Assembly (NCBI RefSeq): GCF_002224485.1
Contig: NZ_CP022463.1
Span: forward strand, 2,248,990-2,312,989
Source: Sinomonas sp. R1AF57
Lineage (GTDB): Bacteria > Actinomycetota > Actinomycetes > Actinomycetales > Micrococcaceae
DNA length: 64,000 nt
Direction of reading: 5' to 3'
The position numbers were made by a program, and so were the translations under genes. The notes under the pieces were generated by a model. The model had not been told where the DNA came from, searched no databases, and was given only the letters and a program-made list of their open reading frames with translations. How positions within the stretch are numbered: position 1 is the first letter of the stretch; each line of letters starts with the position of its first letter. Positions 15,722 to 24,756 of the stretch are shown here, in pieces.

Positions 15722-16800
15722 TTGCCCTCCCGCGCGGGCTCCGCGATGGGCCCTCCGAACCAGTGCTCGATGAGGGCACGTGAGATCGAGAGCCGGCTCG
15801 GGAGAGCGATCTCCCCGGACAGGTTGGCGGACTGCAGTTCCTCACGCGTGAACCAGCGCGCCCTCAGGACCTCCTCCCCGTCGGCCTGGGCCGTTCTGTC
15901 CTCGGTGCGCGCTGTGAAGCCGAGCATGAGCGAGGCCGGGAACGGCCAGGGCTGGGACCCGAGGTACTGGCAGTCCGAGACCCGCACCCCGACCTCCTCG
16001 CCGACCTCGCGGGCCACCGCCTGCTCGAGGGACTCCCCGGGCTCGACGAAGCCCGCAAGGGTCGAGAACATGTTCGATCGCATGCGGGCGCCAGTCCCGA
16101 GGAGCAGACGGCCGTCCGGGCCCACGACGGTCACGATGATCGCAGGGTCGGTCCGCGGGAAGTGCTCGGAGCCGTCGTCGGGGCACTGACGCACCCATCC
16201 GCTCTGCACGACGGCGGTCGGGGCACCGCAGCGGGGACAGCGCGGGTGCGTCTCGTGCCAGTTGGCGACCGCGGTCGCCTCCAGCAGGATCGCGGCCTCG
16301 GTCAGGTCGAGACCGGGGCCCGACTCCCGGAATCCGGCCCAGTGGGTGTCTTCCGGCAGAAGGGCCGCGCCCTCCCCCGCCGGTTCCGACATGACCGCTG
16401 CGACGGGCTCGACCGGTTCGGGCAGGACGACGAGGACCACGTCGGCACCCGGAGCCGCCCACGGCGTCGTGCGTTCCGAGGGGAGCCGGCCCAGGTAGAC
16501 CACGAGGCCGCTGAGCCACTCCGCCGGGAGGTCGCGCGCGGGGAGGAACGTGAGGCGGTCGCCGCTGTGCGCGGCACGGCGCTGGGAGAAGAGGACGGCG
16601 ACCGTGCCGGGGAGGCGGAGGACCGAGGACAGGAAGGAGTCGTCGGCCCGTTCGGCGGAACGGCGGTCCAGCACGGCGTCCTGCACCCTCAGGAGCCGTT
16701 CGGAGAGGTGCCCCGCGACCGGGCCCCCGCCGTCGAACGCCGCGAGCGCGGCGCGGGAGGGCACGGGGGACACGGACGACTCGAGAGGGGCGGAACTCAT
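15718..16800 (-). CDS. nudC: NAD(+) diphosphatase / RNA-decapping Nudix hydrolase NudC
   Basis: A 360-residue Nudix enzyme that cleaves NADH to NMNH and AMP and removes NAD caps from RNA in other bacteria. All family landmarks are present: a zinc ribbon (CPRCGAPT...), the Nudix box GFVEPGESLEQAVAREVGEEVGV, and the NudC-specific SQPWPFPASLMLGF just after it. ATG 16800 is chosen over an in-frame GTG at 16869 because a TACCGT -10 ends 7 nt before it, predicting a leaderless mRNA. First gene of nudC-uvrD2-ygjP; a nudC-uvrD2 pairing is also known in mycobacteria. Confidence 0.95.
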   Translation of the reverse strand: MSSAPLESSVSPVPSRAALAAFDGGGPVAGHLSERLLRVQDAVLDRRSAERADDSFLSSVLRLPGTVAVLFSQRRAAHSGDRLTFLPARDLPAEWLSGLVVYLGRLPSERTTPWAAPGADVVLVVLPEPVEPVAAVMSEPAGEGAALLPEDTHWAGFRESGPGLDLTEAAILLEATAVANWHETHPRCPRCGAPTAVVQSGWVRQCPDDGSEHFPRTDPAIIVTVVGPDGRLLLGTGARMRSNMFSTLAGFVEPGESLEQAVAREVGEEVGVRVSDCQYLGSQPWPFPASLMLGFTARTEDRTAQADGEEVLRARWFTREELQSANLSGEIALPSRLSISRALIEHWFGGPIAEPAREGK

Positions 16801-16807
16801 GGACTCT

Positions 16808-16813
16808 ACGGTA
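16808..16813 (-). promoter_or_regulatory. Leaderless -10 of nudC
   Basis: TACCGT on the minus strand, 7 nt before the nudC ATG; no Shine-Dalgarno lies between. Confidence 0.5.
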
Positions 16814-16933
16814 CTGACCCGGTCCGACAGCCGCACATCCTCGCCGCCGCTGTGGACAGTCGCCCGCACCTCACCTCGATGTCTCGTCAGACTCCGCTCG
16901 GCGTGGATCCGTGATCCGTCCGGGCCGTCGGGC

Positions 16934-16939
16934 TAGCGT
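16934..16939 (+). promoter_or_regulatory. Leaderless -10 of the APH-like gene
   Basis: TAGCGT, 7 nt before GTG 16947. This spacing is the main reason for choosing that start over GTG 16911 or 16938. Confidence 0.5.
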
Positions 16940-16946
16940 GGATAGC

Positions 16947-18044
16947 GTGAAGCGCACACCGTTCGAGCTGGCCGCCATCGCCACCGCCGCCGTCCCGGGC
17001 CTGCGGCCGACCGCTGTCGCCGCCTCCCCCGACGACGCGACGGACTTCGATGCCGCCGTGCTCGAGACTGCAGACGGCCGCAAGTGGCGGATCCGCTGCC
17101 CGCGCGGAACCGAGGCGAGCGCGCGGCTCGAGACCGAGCTGACGGTGCTCAGGGCGTTCGAACCGTCCGTTCGTGCCGAGCTTCCGTTCCAGATGCCGGC
17201 CGTCGCCGGGACGGTGCGCCTCGGCGACCTCACCACCTGCGTCTACACGAACCTCACAGGCACGGTCCGCGAGCTCGACGATCTCGCAGCAGGCAGCACC
17301 GCGCTCGCGCAGGAGATCGGCGCCACTCTCGCCGCGATTCACGGGCTCCCGCAGGAGATCGTCGACGACGCCGACCTCCCGGCCTACTCCGCCAACGGAT
17401 TCCGGCAGCGTCGCCTCAACGAACTCGATCAGGCGGCGACGACCGGCAAGATCCCGCCCATCCTGCTGAAGCGCTGGGAGCAGGCGATGGAGGATGTCAC
17501 CCTCTGGCGTTTCCACCCGACTGTTGTGCACGGGGACCTGCACGAGGACAACCTCCTCATCGAGGACGACAAGGTGACGGCCGTGACGGGCTGGACCGAC
17601 CTTCGCATCGGAGACCCCGCCGACGACATGGCCTGGCTCGTGGGATCCAATGAGCAGGGATTCATCGATGCTGTGCTCGCCGCCTACCATGCGGCCCGCA
17701 AGGAGCCCGTCGACCCCCAGCTGGCCCGCCGCGCGGCGCTGGCGGCCGAGTTCGCCCTCGCGCAGTACCTCGTCAAGGCGCTCGCCCTGCACGACGGGGA
17801 CGCTGCCCGCGATGCAGAGCAGATGCTCGGGCAGCTCGCCGAGGACATCGAGGCGGACGACAGCGAGGCGGACCGCAACCCGGCGGCGCGGCGTGCCGAG
17901 GACGACGCCGACGACGAGGGCGACGGGAACGGTTCCGGTGGTTCCGACGACGCCGGAGCCGGCGTCGTCGCCGGGTCCCGTGAACCTGAGGCCCTGACGG
18001 ACGCGGTCCCCATCGTCCCCGCCTCGGAGAACGCTGGCCGCTGA
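16947..18044 (+). CDS. APH-fold phosphotransferase-like protein
   Basis: A 365-residue member of the aminoglycoside/choline phosphotransferase superfamily. The catalytic loop is intact (VVHGDLHEDNLL), but the position that normally supplies the metal-binding Asp (usually IDW) reads VTGWTDLRIGDPADDMAWL, that is Gly in place of Asp. The last 70 residues are acidic and disordered. The gene sits alone on the plus strand between the minus-strand adnB and nudC. It may be a degenerate or atypical kinase; a resistance function should not be assumed from annotation by similarity. Start GTG 16947 is set by promoter spacing and is less certain than the family. Confidence 0.8.
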   Translation: MKRTPFELAAIATAAVPGLRPTAVAASPDDATDFDAAVLETADGRKWRIRCPRGTEASARLETELTVLRAFEPSVRAELPFQMPAVAGTVRLGDLTTCVYTNLTGTVRELDDLAAGSTALAQEIGATLAAIHGLPQEIVDDADLPAYSANGFRQRRLNELDQAATTGKIPPILLKRWEQAMEDVTLWRFHPTVVHGDLHEDNLLIEDDKVTAVTGWTDLRIGDPADDMAWLVGSNEQGFIDAVLAAYHAARKEPVDPQLARRAALAAEFALAQYLVKALALHDGDAARDAEQMLGQLAEDIEADDSEADRNPAARRAEDDADDEGDGNGSGGSDDAGAGVVAGSREPEALTDAVPIVPASENAGR

Positions 18045-18118
18045 CGGGGCTCCCGGACGCCGGCCCGGTGCGCACCTCGGCTGATCAGGGCGCGTGATGC
18101 GGCCGCGGCTCTGCCCGG

Positions 18119-21100
18119 TCAGTCGAACGCGGCCGCCACGATGGCCTCGAGCTCTGCCTCTCCCGCAAGCCGGTCAGGCCTGACCACGGTGCCGTCCGCG
18201 AGGTAGCAGAACGCTGCACGGATCCTCTCGACCGGCGCACCGGTGAGGCGCGACCACGCGAGCCGGTACACCGCAAGCTGGACCGACCGTGCCTTCGCAT
18301 CCGCGCCCTTCGGTGCGCGCCCCGTCTTCCAGTCCACGAGGTCCCAGCCGCCGTCCGCGTCCCGGAAGACCGCATCGATGCGCCCACGCACGACGACGGG
18401 CCCCACCCTCGTCTCAATGGGCACCTCGACATGCGCGGGACGCCGGTGCGCCCACTCCGAGCGCTTGAACTCGGCCACCAGGGCCGAGAGCTCGTAGGCC
18501 TCGTCCACATGCTCGTCCGAGCTGTCGAGCCCGTCGAGATCCAGCATGGCGCTCGTGCCGAAGAACTCCTCGACCCAGGCATGGAAGGCGGTACCCCGCC
18601 GGGCGGCCATGCCGGGGCGCCGCGGGATGGGGCGGCGCAGCTGGCGCACGACGGACGCCGGGTCCTCTCCCAGCGCCATCAGCGTCGAGGCCGAGACATG
18701 CTGAGGGAGGCGGACCGAGGAGATGTCGCGGCTCCGGGCCCGTTCGGCGAGAAGGAGCTGGGCCTCCCTCGCCCAGAGTCCGGCACGCCCAGCCGATGCC
18801 TGCCCGTCCGGTCCCGGCCCGGGACTCGCGTCGTGCAGCTTCGCCAGGACGGTGGCCGCAGCGGCTTCGACGGCGGCGCGACGTCCCGGGGCGAGGCTCC
18901 GCCGGGCACCGGTCGCGGCGTCGACCGGACCTTCCAGCGGGTCGTACGGCCACGGGGACCGTTCGGCATCGGCCCGAAGCGGGTTCTCCTCGGGGAGCTC
19001 TTCATCCTCGGCCCACGTGAGGATTTCGAAGCCCTCAGGCTCGGCTATCCCGCGGAGCTCCTCGAGGAACGGGGACGCCGCCATCGGCTTCGAGCGCGTG
19101 CTGGTCCACCCGAAGGCGGTGGCCATCAGGAGGGACCGCGCCCGTGTGAAAGCGACGTATGCGAGGCGCCTGTCCTCGCGCTCTGAATGCTCGGTGGCAT
19201 CCTCGGCGAGCAGCTTCTCCGCCTCCACCCAGCCCTTCTTGTCGGGGTGGTCGAGATCCATCTGCGGAAGGTCGTTGCGGTCTCCCCGCAGGGGCCAGGG
19301 CAGCGCCGCCTGCCCCGAGGTCCACCGGTCGTTCCCGCCCGAGGGGAACATGCCTTGATTGAGCCCCGCGACAACCACGGCATCCCATTCGAGTCCCTTG
19401 GATGCGTGGACCGTGAGGAGCTGGATCGCCCCGGGTGTCGGCTCGGAGGGTGCCATGTCGAGGCCGGACTCCTCCTGGGCCGCTGCCTCGAGCCATGCGA
19501 GGAACGCGAGCAGGTCCGCCCTCTGGGCTTGGGCGAGAAAGGACGCCGCAGCCTCGGCAAAGGCGTCGAGGTTCCTCCTCGCGGCATGGATGGAGACGCC
19601 CGGGCGCGCTGCGAGCTCGATGTCGAGCAGGAGCGTGCGTTCGACGTGCGAGATGACGGTTCCCAGATCGTCGCCGGCGAGGGTGCGCAGGGAGCGGAGC
19701 TCGTCCCGCAGGCGGCCCAACCGTGACAGTCCCTCGTCGCTGAGGGAACGTCCCGCGCCCGAGGTCCACCCCGGCCGCGGAAGGCGGTCGACTGCCTCGA
19801 CGAGGCTGGCCGCCTCGGCGAGGTCGCCTTCCACGAGGGTCTCCTCGGCCGTCCCGGGCGCGTCCAGGTCCTCGTCGCGTGGCCGTGCCGCTGCCCGCCG
19901 CATCGAGGCGAGGTGCCGCGACCAGTCAGCCAGCGCCATGAGGTCTGCCGGACCGATCCGCCAGCGGGCTCCGGCCATGAGCCGCATGAGCGCGTCGGAG
20001 CGGCCCGGGTCGGCGATGACACGCAGTGTGGAGACGATGTCTACGACTTCGGGGGTGTCGAGCAGCCCCCCGAGGCCTACGACCTCGAACGGCAGGCCCC
20101 GGCGCTCGAATTCCCGCCGGATCGCTGCGAACTGCGAACGCTTACGGCACAGCACGGCCATGGTGGGGCCCTCGGCGCTCGCACCGGCCCGTTTCCCCGG
20201 CCGCCCGCTGAACCAGTCGCGGCGGAACGCGGCCAGCTGGTCCGCCACGGCCTCCGCTTCCTCGCGCTCGTCGGCGAATCTCCCCAGCAGGACGCGGCCT
20301 TCACCCGCGCCGGGACGCGGTTCGAGCCGGCGCACGTCAACGAGGGCGCTGCGGGGTGAGTAGGCGGGCGGCGCCCCGAGGGGACCGGAGACGGCGTTCG
20401 CCGTCGCGAGGACCCGGACGCTGTTGCGCCACGCAGTCGTGAGGTGGCTGGTCCATGCCGGCGCCCAGCCGGCCTCAGCCGTCGACCGCGGGAAGAGGTG
20501 CGGGAACCCCTCGAGCTGGCCCGCGGAGGCGCCGCGGAAGCCGTAGATCGACTGGTTCGGGTCTCCGACGGCCGTCACCGCGTGGCCGGCACCGAACAGC
20601 TGCGAGAACAGCACGGCCTGGGCATGGGACGTGTCCTGGAACTCATCGAGGAGGACGGTGCGGTACTGGTGCCTCAAGAGCTGTCCCGCCTGGGGCACCG
20701 TGGAGGCGATGCGGGCTGCGAGCGCTACGAGGTCGCCGAAGTCGAGGGCGCCGCGTGCCGTCTTCGCCTCCGCGTACCGTGCGACCAGGCTGGCCACCAG
20801 GGCCCGCGTCCGGAAGGTGGAGAGCAGTTTCGCAGCCGCCGTGGCCGGGCCGCCGCGACCGCTCGAGAGCGCGAGACCCGCGAACTGGTCTGCAGTCGCC
20901 TCGAGCCATTCCCGGACCTCCGCGGGGTCGCGCAGGTGTTCGGCGCACTCGCCCGAGAGCTGGAGGACTGCGGAGATCAGGGTGGTCTTCGCGGGGAAGC
21001 CGTCCCAAACGGCGCCGTCGTACGACTCGACCACATGGGCGGCAAGCTGGAAGGACTGCGCGGCCCCCAGCAGGACGGCGTCGCGCTCGACACCGAGGCG

Positions 21101-21553
21101 CAGGCCATGGTCCTGCACGACCGTGTTGGCGAACGAGTGGTAGGTGGAGACCGTCGGCTCGAGCGCCTGCGGGTCCGCCGCTGCCGCGGCGATCCCCACG
21201 ATGCCGCGGCGCGCCAGCCGTGCGAGCCGGACCAGCTGTGCCCTGATGCGCGCGGCAAGCTCGCCTGCTGCCTTCCGTGTGAACGTCACCCCGAGGATCT
21301 CCTCGGGTCGGACCCATCCGTTGGCGACGAGCCAGACGACCCGGTCCGCCATGGTCGCCGTCTTCCCCGAGCCTGCACCCGCGATGACGAGGCGGGGTTC
21401 GAGGGGGGAAGAGATGATCTCCGACTGCTGCGCCGTGGGCCGGTGCTGGCCGAGGAGGTCCGCGAGCTCCTCGGGTGTGAAGCGTGGATCGGGCAGGACA
21501 CCCGGTGCCTCTCGGCCTGCGTCCTCAAGCCCGGCGGCGAGGTCGGCGCTCAT
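18119..21553 (-). CDS. adnB: AdnB subunit of the AdnAB helicase-nuclease
   Basis: A 1144-residue UvrD-family motor fused to a RecB-type nuclease, half of the AdnAB machine that resects double-strand DNA breaks in Actinobacteria. Walker A is GAGSGKT (59-65), Walker B DEFQD (303-307), motif VI YVAFTRARSLLMAT. The nuclease core near the C-terminus shows GRIDAVFRDADGGWDLVDWKTGR, with the catalytic Asp1074 and Lys1076 of the D-W-K motif. ATG 21553 overlaps the adnA stop in ATGA; the frame upstream to 21700 is spurious. Third gene of the ATL-adnA-adnB operon. Order and length match mycobacterial AdnB. Confidence 0.94.
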   Translation of the reverse strand: MSADLAAGLEDAGREAPGVLPDPRFTPEELADLLGQHRPTAQQSEIISSPLEPRLVIAGAGSGKTATMADRVVWLVANGWVRPEEILGVTFTRKAAGELAARIRAQLVRLARLARRGIVGIAAAAADPQALEPTVSTYHSFANTVVQDHGLRLGVERDAVLLGAAQSFQLAAHVVESYDGAVWDGFPAKTTLISAVLQLSGECAEHLRDPAEVREWLEATADQFAGLALSSGRGGPATAAAKLLSTFRTRALVASLVARYAEAKTARGALDFGDLVALAARIASTVPQAGQLLRHQYRTVLLDEFQDTSHAQAVLFSQLFGAGHAVTAVGDPNQSIYGFRGASAGQLEGFPHLFPRSTAEAGWAPAWTSHLTTAWRNSVRVLATANAVSGPLGAPPAYSPRSALVDVRRLEPRPGAGEGRVLLGRFADEREEAEAVADQLAAFRRDWFSGRPGKRAGASAEGPTMAVLCRKRSQFAAIRREFERRGLPFEVVGLGGLLDTPEVVDIVSTLRVIADPGRSDALMRLMAGARWRIGPADLMALADWSRHLASMRRAAARPRDEDLDAPGTAEETLVEGDLAEAASLVEAVDRLPRPGWTSGAGRSLSDEGLSRLGRLRDELRSLRTLAGDDLGTVISHVERTLLLDIELAARPGVSIHAARRNLDAFAEAAASFLAQAQRADLLAFLAWLEAAAQEESGLDMAPSEPTPGAIQLLTVHASKGLEWDAVVVAGLNQGMFPSGGNDRWTSGQAALPWPLRGDRNDLPQMDLDHPDKKGWVEAEKLLAEDATEHSEREDRRLAYVAFTRARSLLMATAFGWTSTRSKPMAASPFLEELRGIAEPEGFEILTWAEDEELPEENPLRADAERSPWPYDPLEGPVDAATGARRSLAPGRRAAVEAAAATVLAKLHDASPGPGPDGQASAGRAGLWAREAQLLLAERARSRDISSVRLPQHVSASTLMALGEDPASVVRQLRRPIPRRPGMAARRGTAFHAWVEEFFGTSAMLDLDGLDSSDEHVDEAYELSALVAEFKRSEWAHRRPAHVEVPIETRVGPVVVRGRIDAVFRDADGGWDLVDWKTGRAPKGADAKARSVQLAVYRLAWSRLTGAPVERIRAAFCYLADGTVVRPDRLAGEAELEAIVAAAFD

Positions 21554-24500
21554 TCGGTCACCTGCCTTCCCCGCACGCACAGCGGGCAGATGTCTGGCAG
21601 CCGGCACCCGCCGGAGAATCCGGCCCCCGGCTCGTGGCGGGCCTCGAATGCGGCCGCCGACATCGTCTCGGCCGCCGACTCGACGAGCCTGATCGCCCAC
21701 GCGGCGTCCTCCAGCGCGGCCTGCTGCTGGATGCTGAGCTTCTTCGTCTTCTCGCCGAGCTGCACCAGCTCGGCGCCCCCTGGCGCGCCGTCCTGCCCTT
21801 CGAAGGCGCCCGCCGCCACGGCGACCTGGTAGGCGGCCAGCTGGGCGTGCTCGTCGATCTCGTCCGCGGTGGGCTTTCGCCGCCCGGTCTTGAGGTCGAC
21901 GACGACGAGCCGCCCCGCGCTGTCCAGCTCGAGCCGGTCCACCTGTCCCCGCAGGACGGTGCGGGCGGCAACCTCAGCGGTGCCGTGGCCCGCCAAGGAA
22001 GCCTCGAAGTCCACCTCGACGCCCAGCAGCTCGCGGCCGTTGGCGCGCACGTATTCTGCGAGCTTCTCGACCATGCCGGCGGCGCGTTGGAAGTCGACGT
22101 GCCCTTCCCACGTGTCCGGCAGTCCGAGACTGGGCCAGCGCCGCCGGAGCTCGGCGAGGTAGTCGGCGGCGCTTCCGTCCGGGACATCCTGCGCGATTCC
22201 GTGCACGAGGGTCCCGAGGCTGCGCGCGAAGTCTGTCGCGGCCTCGCCACCGGCGGCCGACACGAACCAGTCGAGGGGGTTCTTCGTCGCGGTCTCGATG
22301 CGGGACGGGGAGACGTAGACGACGCCGTCCTCGGGAACGACAGGCCCCGTGCTGCTCAACGGTGCGAGCCCGTACCACTCGCCGGGATGGGCTCCAGGAG
22401 CCCCTGCAGCCGCGAGCTGGGACAGGAGGGCCGCCGCGTCCTCCGCATCCCCATCCCCTGTCTCGACGGCCTGCCTGAGCTCGGCGACGAGGGGCCGCAG
22501 GCCCAGGGTCCGGGGCACGTCCGTGTAGGGCCGCACGGCGTCCACGCCCTCGGGCGGCGGTGCCACGTAGTCGAGGAACGGGCTGGGAATCTCGTCCTCG
22601 TTCGACGCGCCTGTGCAGACGAGCCGTTCGGAGGCGCGGGAGACGGCGGCCGAGAAGCTGCGCAGCTCGTCGTACCGGATGTCGCTCACCCTCGCGCGTG
22701 GCCCCACGAGCAGAGCCGAGACCACGCCGAGCTCCAGGCAGTCCGTGAACAGCGTGCTGCCCAGCAGCTCACCGCGGAGCCTGGTGTTCGGCCAGACTCC
22801 GTCCTGCAGCCCGGCGACGAACACGAGCCGCCACTCGCGGCCCGCTGCGCTGGCGGGTGTCAGGAGCTCGACGGCGTCCTCCGCCTGGGCGCGGGGAGCA
22901 AGTGTGTCCATCGGCAGCTCCTGCTCGGTGAGGTAGTCGAGGAACTGTCCCGGGGATGCGCCGGGAAGCCGGTCCACGTACCGCTCTGCCGTGTGGAAGA
23001 GTGCCATGAGTGCATCCAGGTCTCGGTCGGCGCGCAGACCGAGAGGACCCCCGGCAAGGGCGAGCTCGTACCAGCGGCGCGCGAGGCCAGCCGCCTCCCA
23101 CAGGGCCCACAGGACTGTCTCAGCTGTCGCTCCGGGCTCCGCGGCGGCGCTGCGCCCCCGCGCAATCACCCGGGCGATCCGACGGGCTGCGCCCGCCTCG
23201 AGCCCGAGCCCGTCGAGTGCGGCGGGCGCTTCGAGCGCCTCGACGAGGAGGGCATCGCTCGAACGGCCTCCGCCCTCGGAGAGCTCGACCTGGCGCAGGG
23301 CCTGCCGCAGCCTTCGCAGGTCCAGGGCCGAGGCGCCTCCGAGGCGGGAGGTGAGGAGTTCGACGGCGGTCTCGGGTGTGAGCTCGTGGGGTGCCAGGGC
23401 GATGCGGAACGCGGTCAGGAGGGGGCGGACGGCCGCCTCGTCCCGGACCGCCGTCTCGGCGACGGGCACCTTGACGGGGACGCCCTGCCCCGCGAGGAAC
23501 CGCTGGATCTGCTCGAGCTTCGCTCCTGACCTGACGATGACTGCCATCTCGCCGTACCCGATCCCACCCAGAAGCCTCGCCTCCTGGATCCGGTGGGCGA
23601 GGTAGCGCAGCTCGTGGAGCGAGGAGTGGAGGACGTGGGCCTCCGCCGTGGACAGCCGGTCCTGCTCCGTGCCCGCTTCCCAGCCGTCCCCGGTGAGCCG
23701 TCGCGCGGCCTGCCCGCCGGGGACGGTGGAGATCCGCTGCGCCACGCTCTTCCAGGCCTCGGCGACGCCCTCGGGCAGCCGGTGCGAGGTGGTGAGCGAG
23801 AGTTCCGTCAGGGAGCCCAAGAGCCCGCGGAGACGGGGCACGAGTTCCGGGCGGGCGCCACGGAATCCCTGGACGACGACGTCCGGCGCCGCGGTTGCGA
23901 GGACATCTCGGCCCTCCCCCAGCACTGCGAGAAGTTCGAGGACCGAGGGGGTCGACTCCTGGACGTCGTCGACGCAGAGGAGCTCGAGGCGGCCGCGCTC
24001 GTCCGCCAGCAGCCCGGGGTCCTCGAGGAGGATCATCCGTGCTGCCGTGATGATGCCGGCCGGGTCGAACGCCTCCGGCATGCGCAGTTCGAGGACGTCC
24101 CGGTACTCCGTGTACAGGCGTGCGGCAGCCTCCCATTCGGGGCGCCCCGCGCGGCGGCCCAGGTCGGCGAGCTCGTCCGCCGTCGTTCCGTACTCAGTGA
24201 CGCGGTCGAAGAGCTCCCGCACCTCCTGTCGGAAGCCGCGGGTGGACAGCGCCGGCCCGAAGCCGTCCGGCCACGCCGGCCCGCTCCCCGACAGGCGGTG
24301 GCCCTCGAGCAGCTCCTTGATGATGAGGTCCTGCTCGGCACCCGACAGGAGCCGCGGCGCCCGGGGCAGCCAGTCGAGTCGGCCCTCGGCGCGGGCACGG
24401 CGGATGAGGTCGAACGCGTAGGAGGACCAGGTGCGGGCCGGCGGAGCGCTCAGGCTCCGCTTGAGCCGCGCCGTGAAGGCGTCACGCAGGCGCGCGGATG

Positions 24501-24756
24501 CCGCCCGGGACGGCGCCAGGAGGAGCACCCGCGCAGGGTCCAGCCCGTCCCGTTCCACACGGAGCGCGGCCGCCTCCACGAGCAGCCGGCTCTTCCCCGT
24601 GCCGGGAGCGCCCCAGACGAGCACCGGGCCCGAACCGCGTGTGAGCGCCAGGACCTGCGCCTGGTCCGGCGACGGCGACCACGTGGGCCCTGTGGCCGTG
24701 TCCGCCGGGGGCAGGAGGCGAAGGGCCGGGGCGCTGTGCGAAGCGGTGGCGGTCAT
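21550..24756 (-). CDS. adnA: AdnA subunit of the AdnAB helicase-nuclease
   Basis: A 1068-residue partner of AdnB. It begins with a UvrD-like motor (Walker A GAPGTGKS, 49-56; a Walker B-like LLCVDDVQ) and ends in a second RecB-type nuclease (VVVDLKTGRR at about 951, catalytic Asp954 and Lys956). The C-terminus carries a cysteine cluster (GGCRLPDICPLC, Cys1051/1057/1060), suggesting an iron-sulfur staple as in AddB-type nucleases; a fourth ligand is not obvious. ATG 24756 overlaps the upstream ATL stop (ATGA). Both subunits keeping motor and nuclease motifs is the defining feature of AdnAB compared with RecBCD and AddAB. Confidence 0.94.
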   Translation of the reverse strand: MTATASHSAPALRLLPPADTATGPTWSPSPDQAQVLALTRGSGPVLVWGAPGTGKSRLLVEAAALRVERDGLDPARVLLLAPSRAASARLRDAFTARLKRSLSAPPARTWSSYAFDLIRRARAEGRLDWLPRAPRLLSGAEQDLIIKELLEGHRLSGSGPAWPDGFGPALSTRGFRQEVRELFDRVTEYGTTADELADLGRRAGRPEWEAAARLYTEYRDVLELRMPEAFDPAGIITAARMILLEDPGLLADERGRLELLCVDDVQESTPSVLELLAVLGEGRDVLATAAPDVVVQGFRGARPELVPRLRGLLGSLTELSLTTSHRLPEGVAEAWKSVAQRISTVPGGQAARRLTGDGWEAGTEQDRLSTAEAHVLHSSLHELRYLAHRIQEARLLGGIGYGEMAVIVRSGAKLEQIQRFLAGQGVPVKVPVAETAVRDEAAVRPLLTAFRIALAPHELTPETAVELLTSRLGGASALDLRRLRQALRQVELSEGGGRSSDALLVEALEAPAALDGLGLEAGAARRIARVIARGRSAAAEPGATAETVLWALWEAAGLARRWYELALAGGPLGLRADRDLDALMALFHTAERYVDRLPGASPGQFLDYLTEQELPMDTLAPRAQAEDAVELLTPASAAGREWRLVFVAGLQDGVWPNTRLRGELLGSTLFTDCLELGVVSALLVGPRARVSDIRYDELRSFSAAVSRASERLVCTGASNEDEIPSPFLDYVAPPPEGVDAVRPYTDVPRTLGLRPLVAELRQAVETGDGDAEDAAALLSQLAAAGAPGAHPGEWYGLAPLSSTGPVVPEDGVVYVSPSRIETATKNPLDWFVSAAGGEAATDFARSLGTLVHGIAQDVPDGSAADYLAELRRRWPSLGLPDTWEGHVDFQRAAGMVEKLAEYVRANGRELLGVEVDFEASLAGHGTAEVAARTVLRGQVDRLELDSAGRLVVVDLKTGRRKPTADEIDEHAQLAAYQVAVAAGAFEGQDGAPGGAELVQLGEKTKKLSIQQQAALEDAAWAIRLVESAAETMSAAAFEARHEPGAGFSGGCRLPDICPLCVRGRQVTE

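Noticed and set aside
16911-16946. GTG 16911 or GTG 16938 as start of the APH-like gene
   Set aside because: GTG 16947 sits at the standard leaderless distance from TAGCGT, and the N-terminus from there matches what I expect for relatives.
16947-18044. Antibiotic (macrolide/aminoglycoside) phosphotransferase
   Set aside because: Family membership alone does not support resistance; a key metal-binding residue is replaced and the context is DNA repair.
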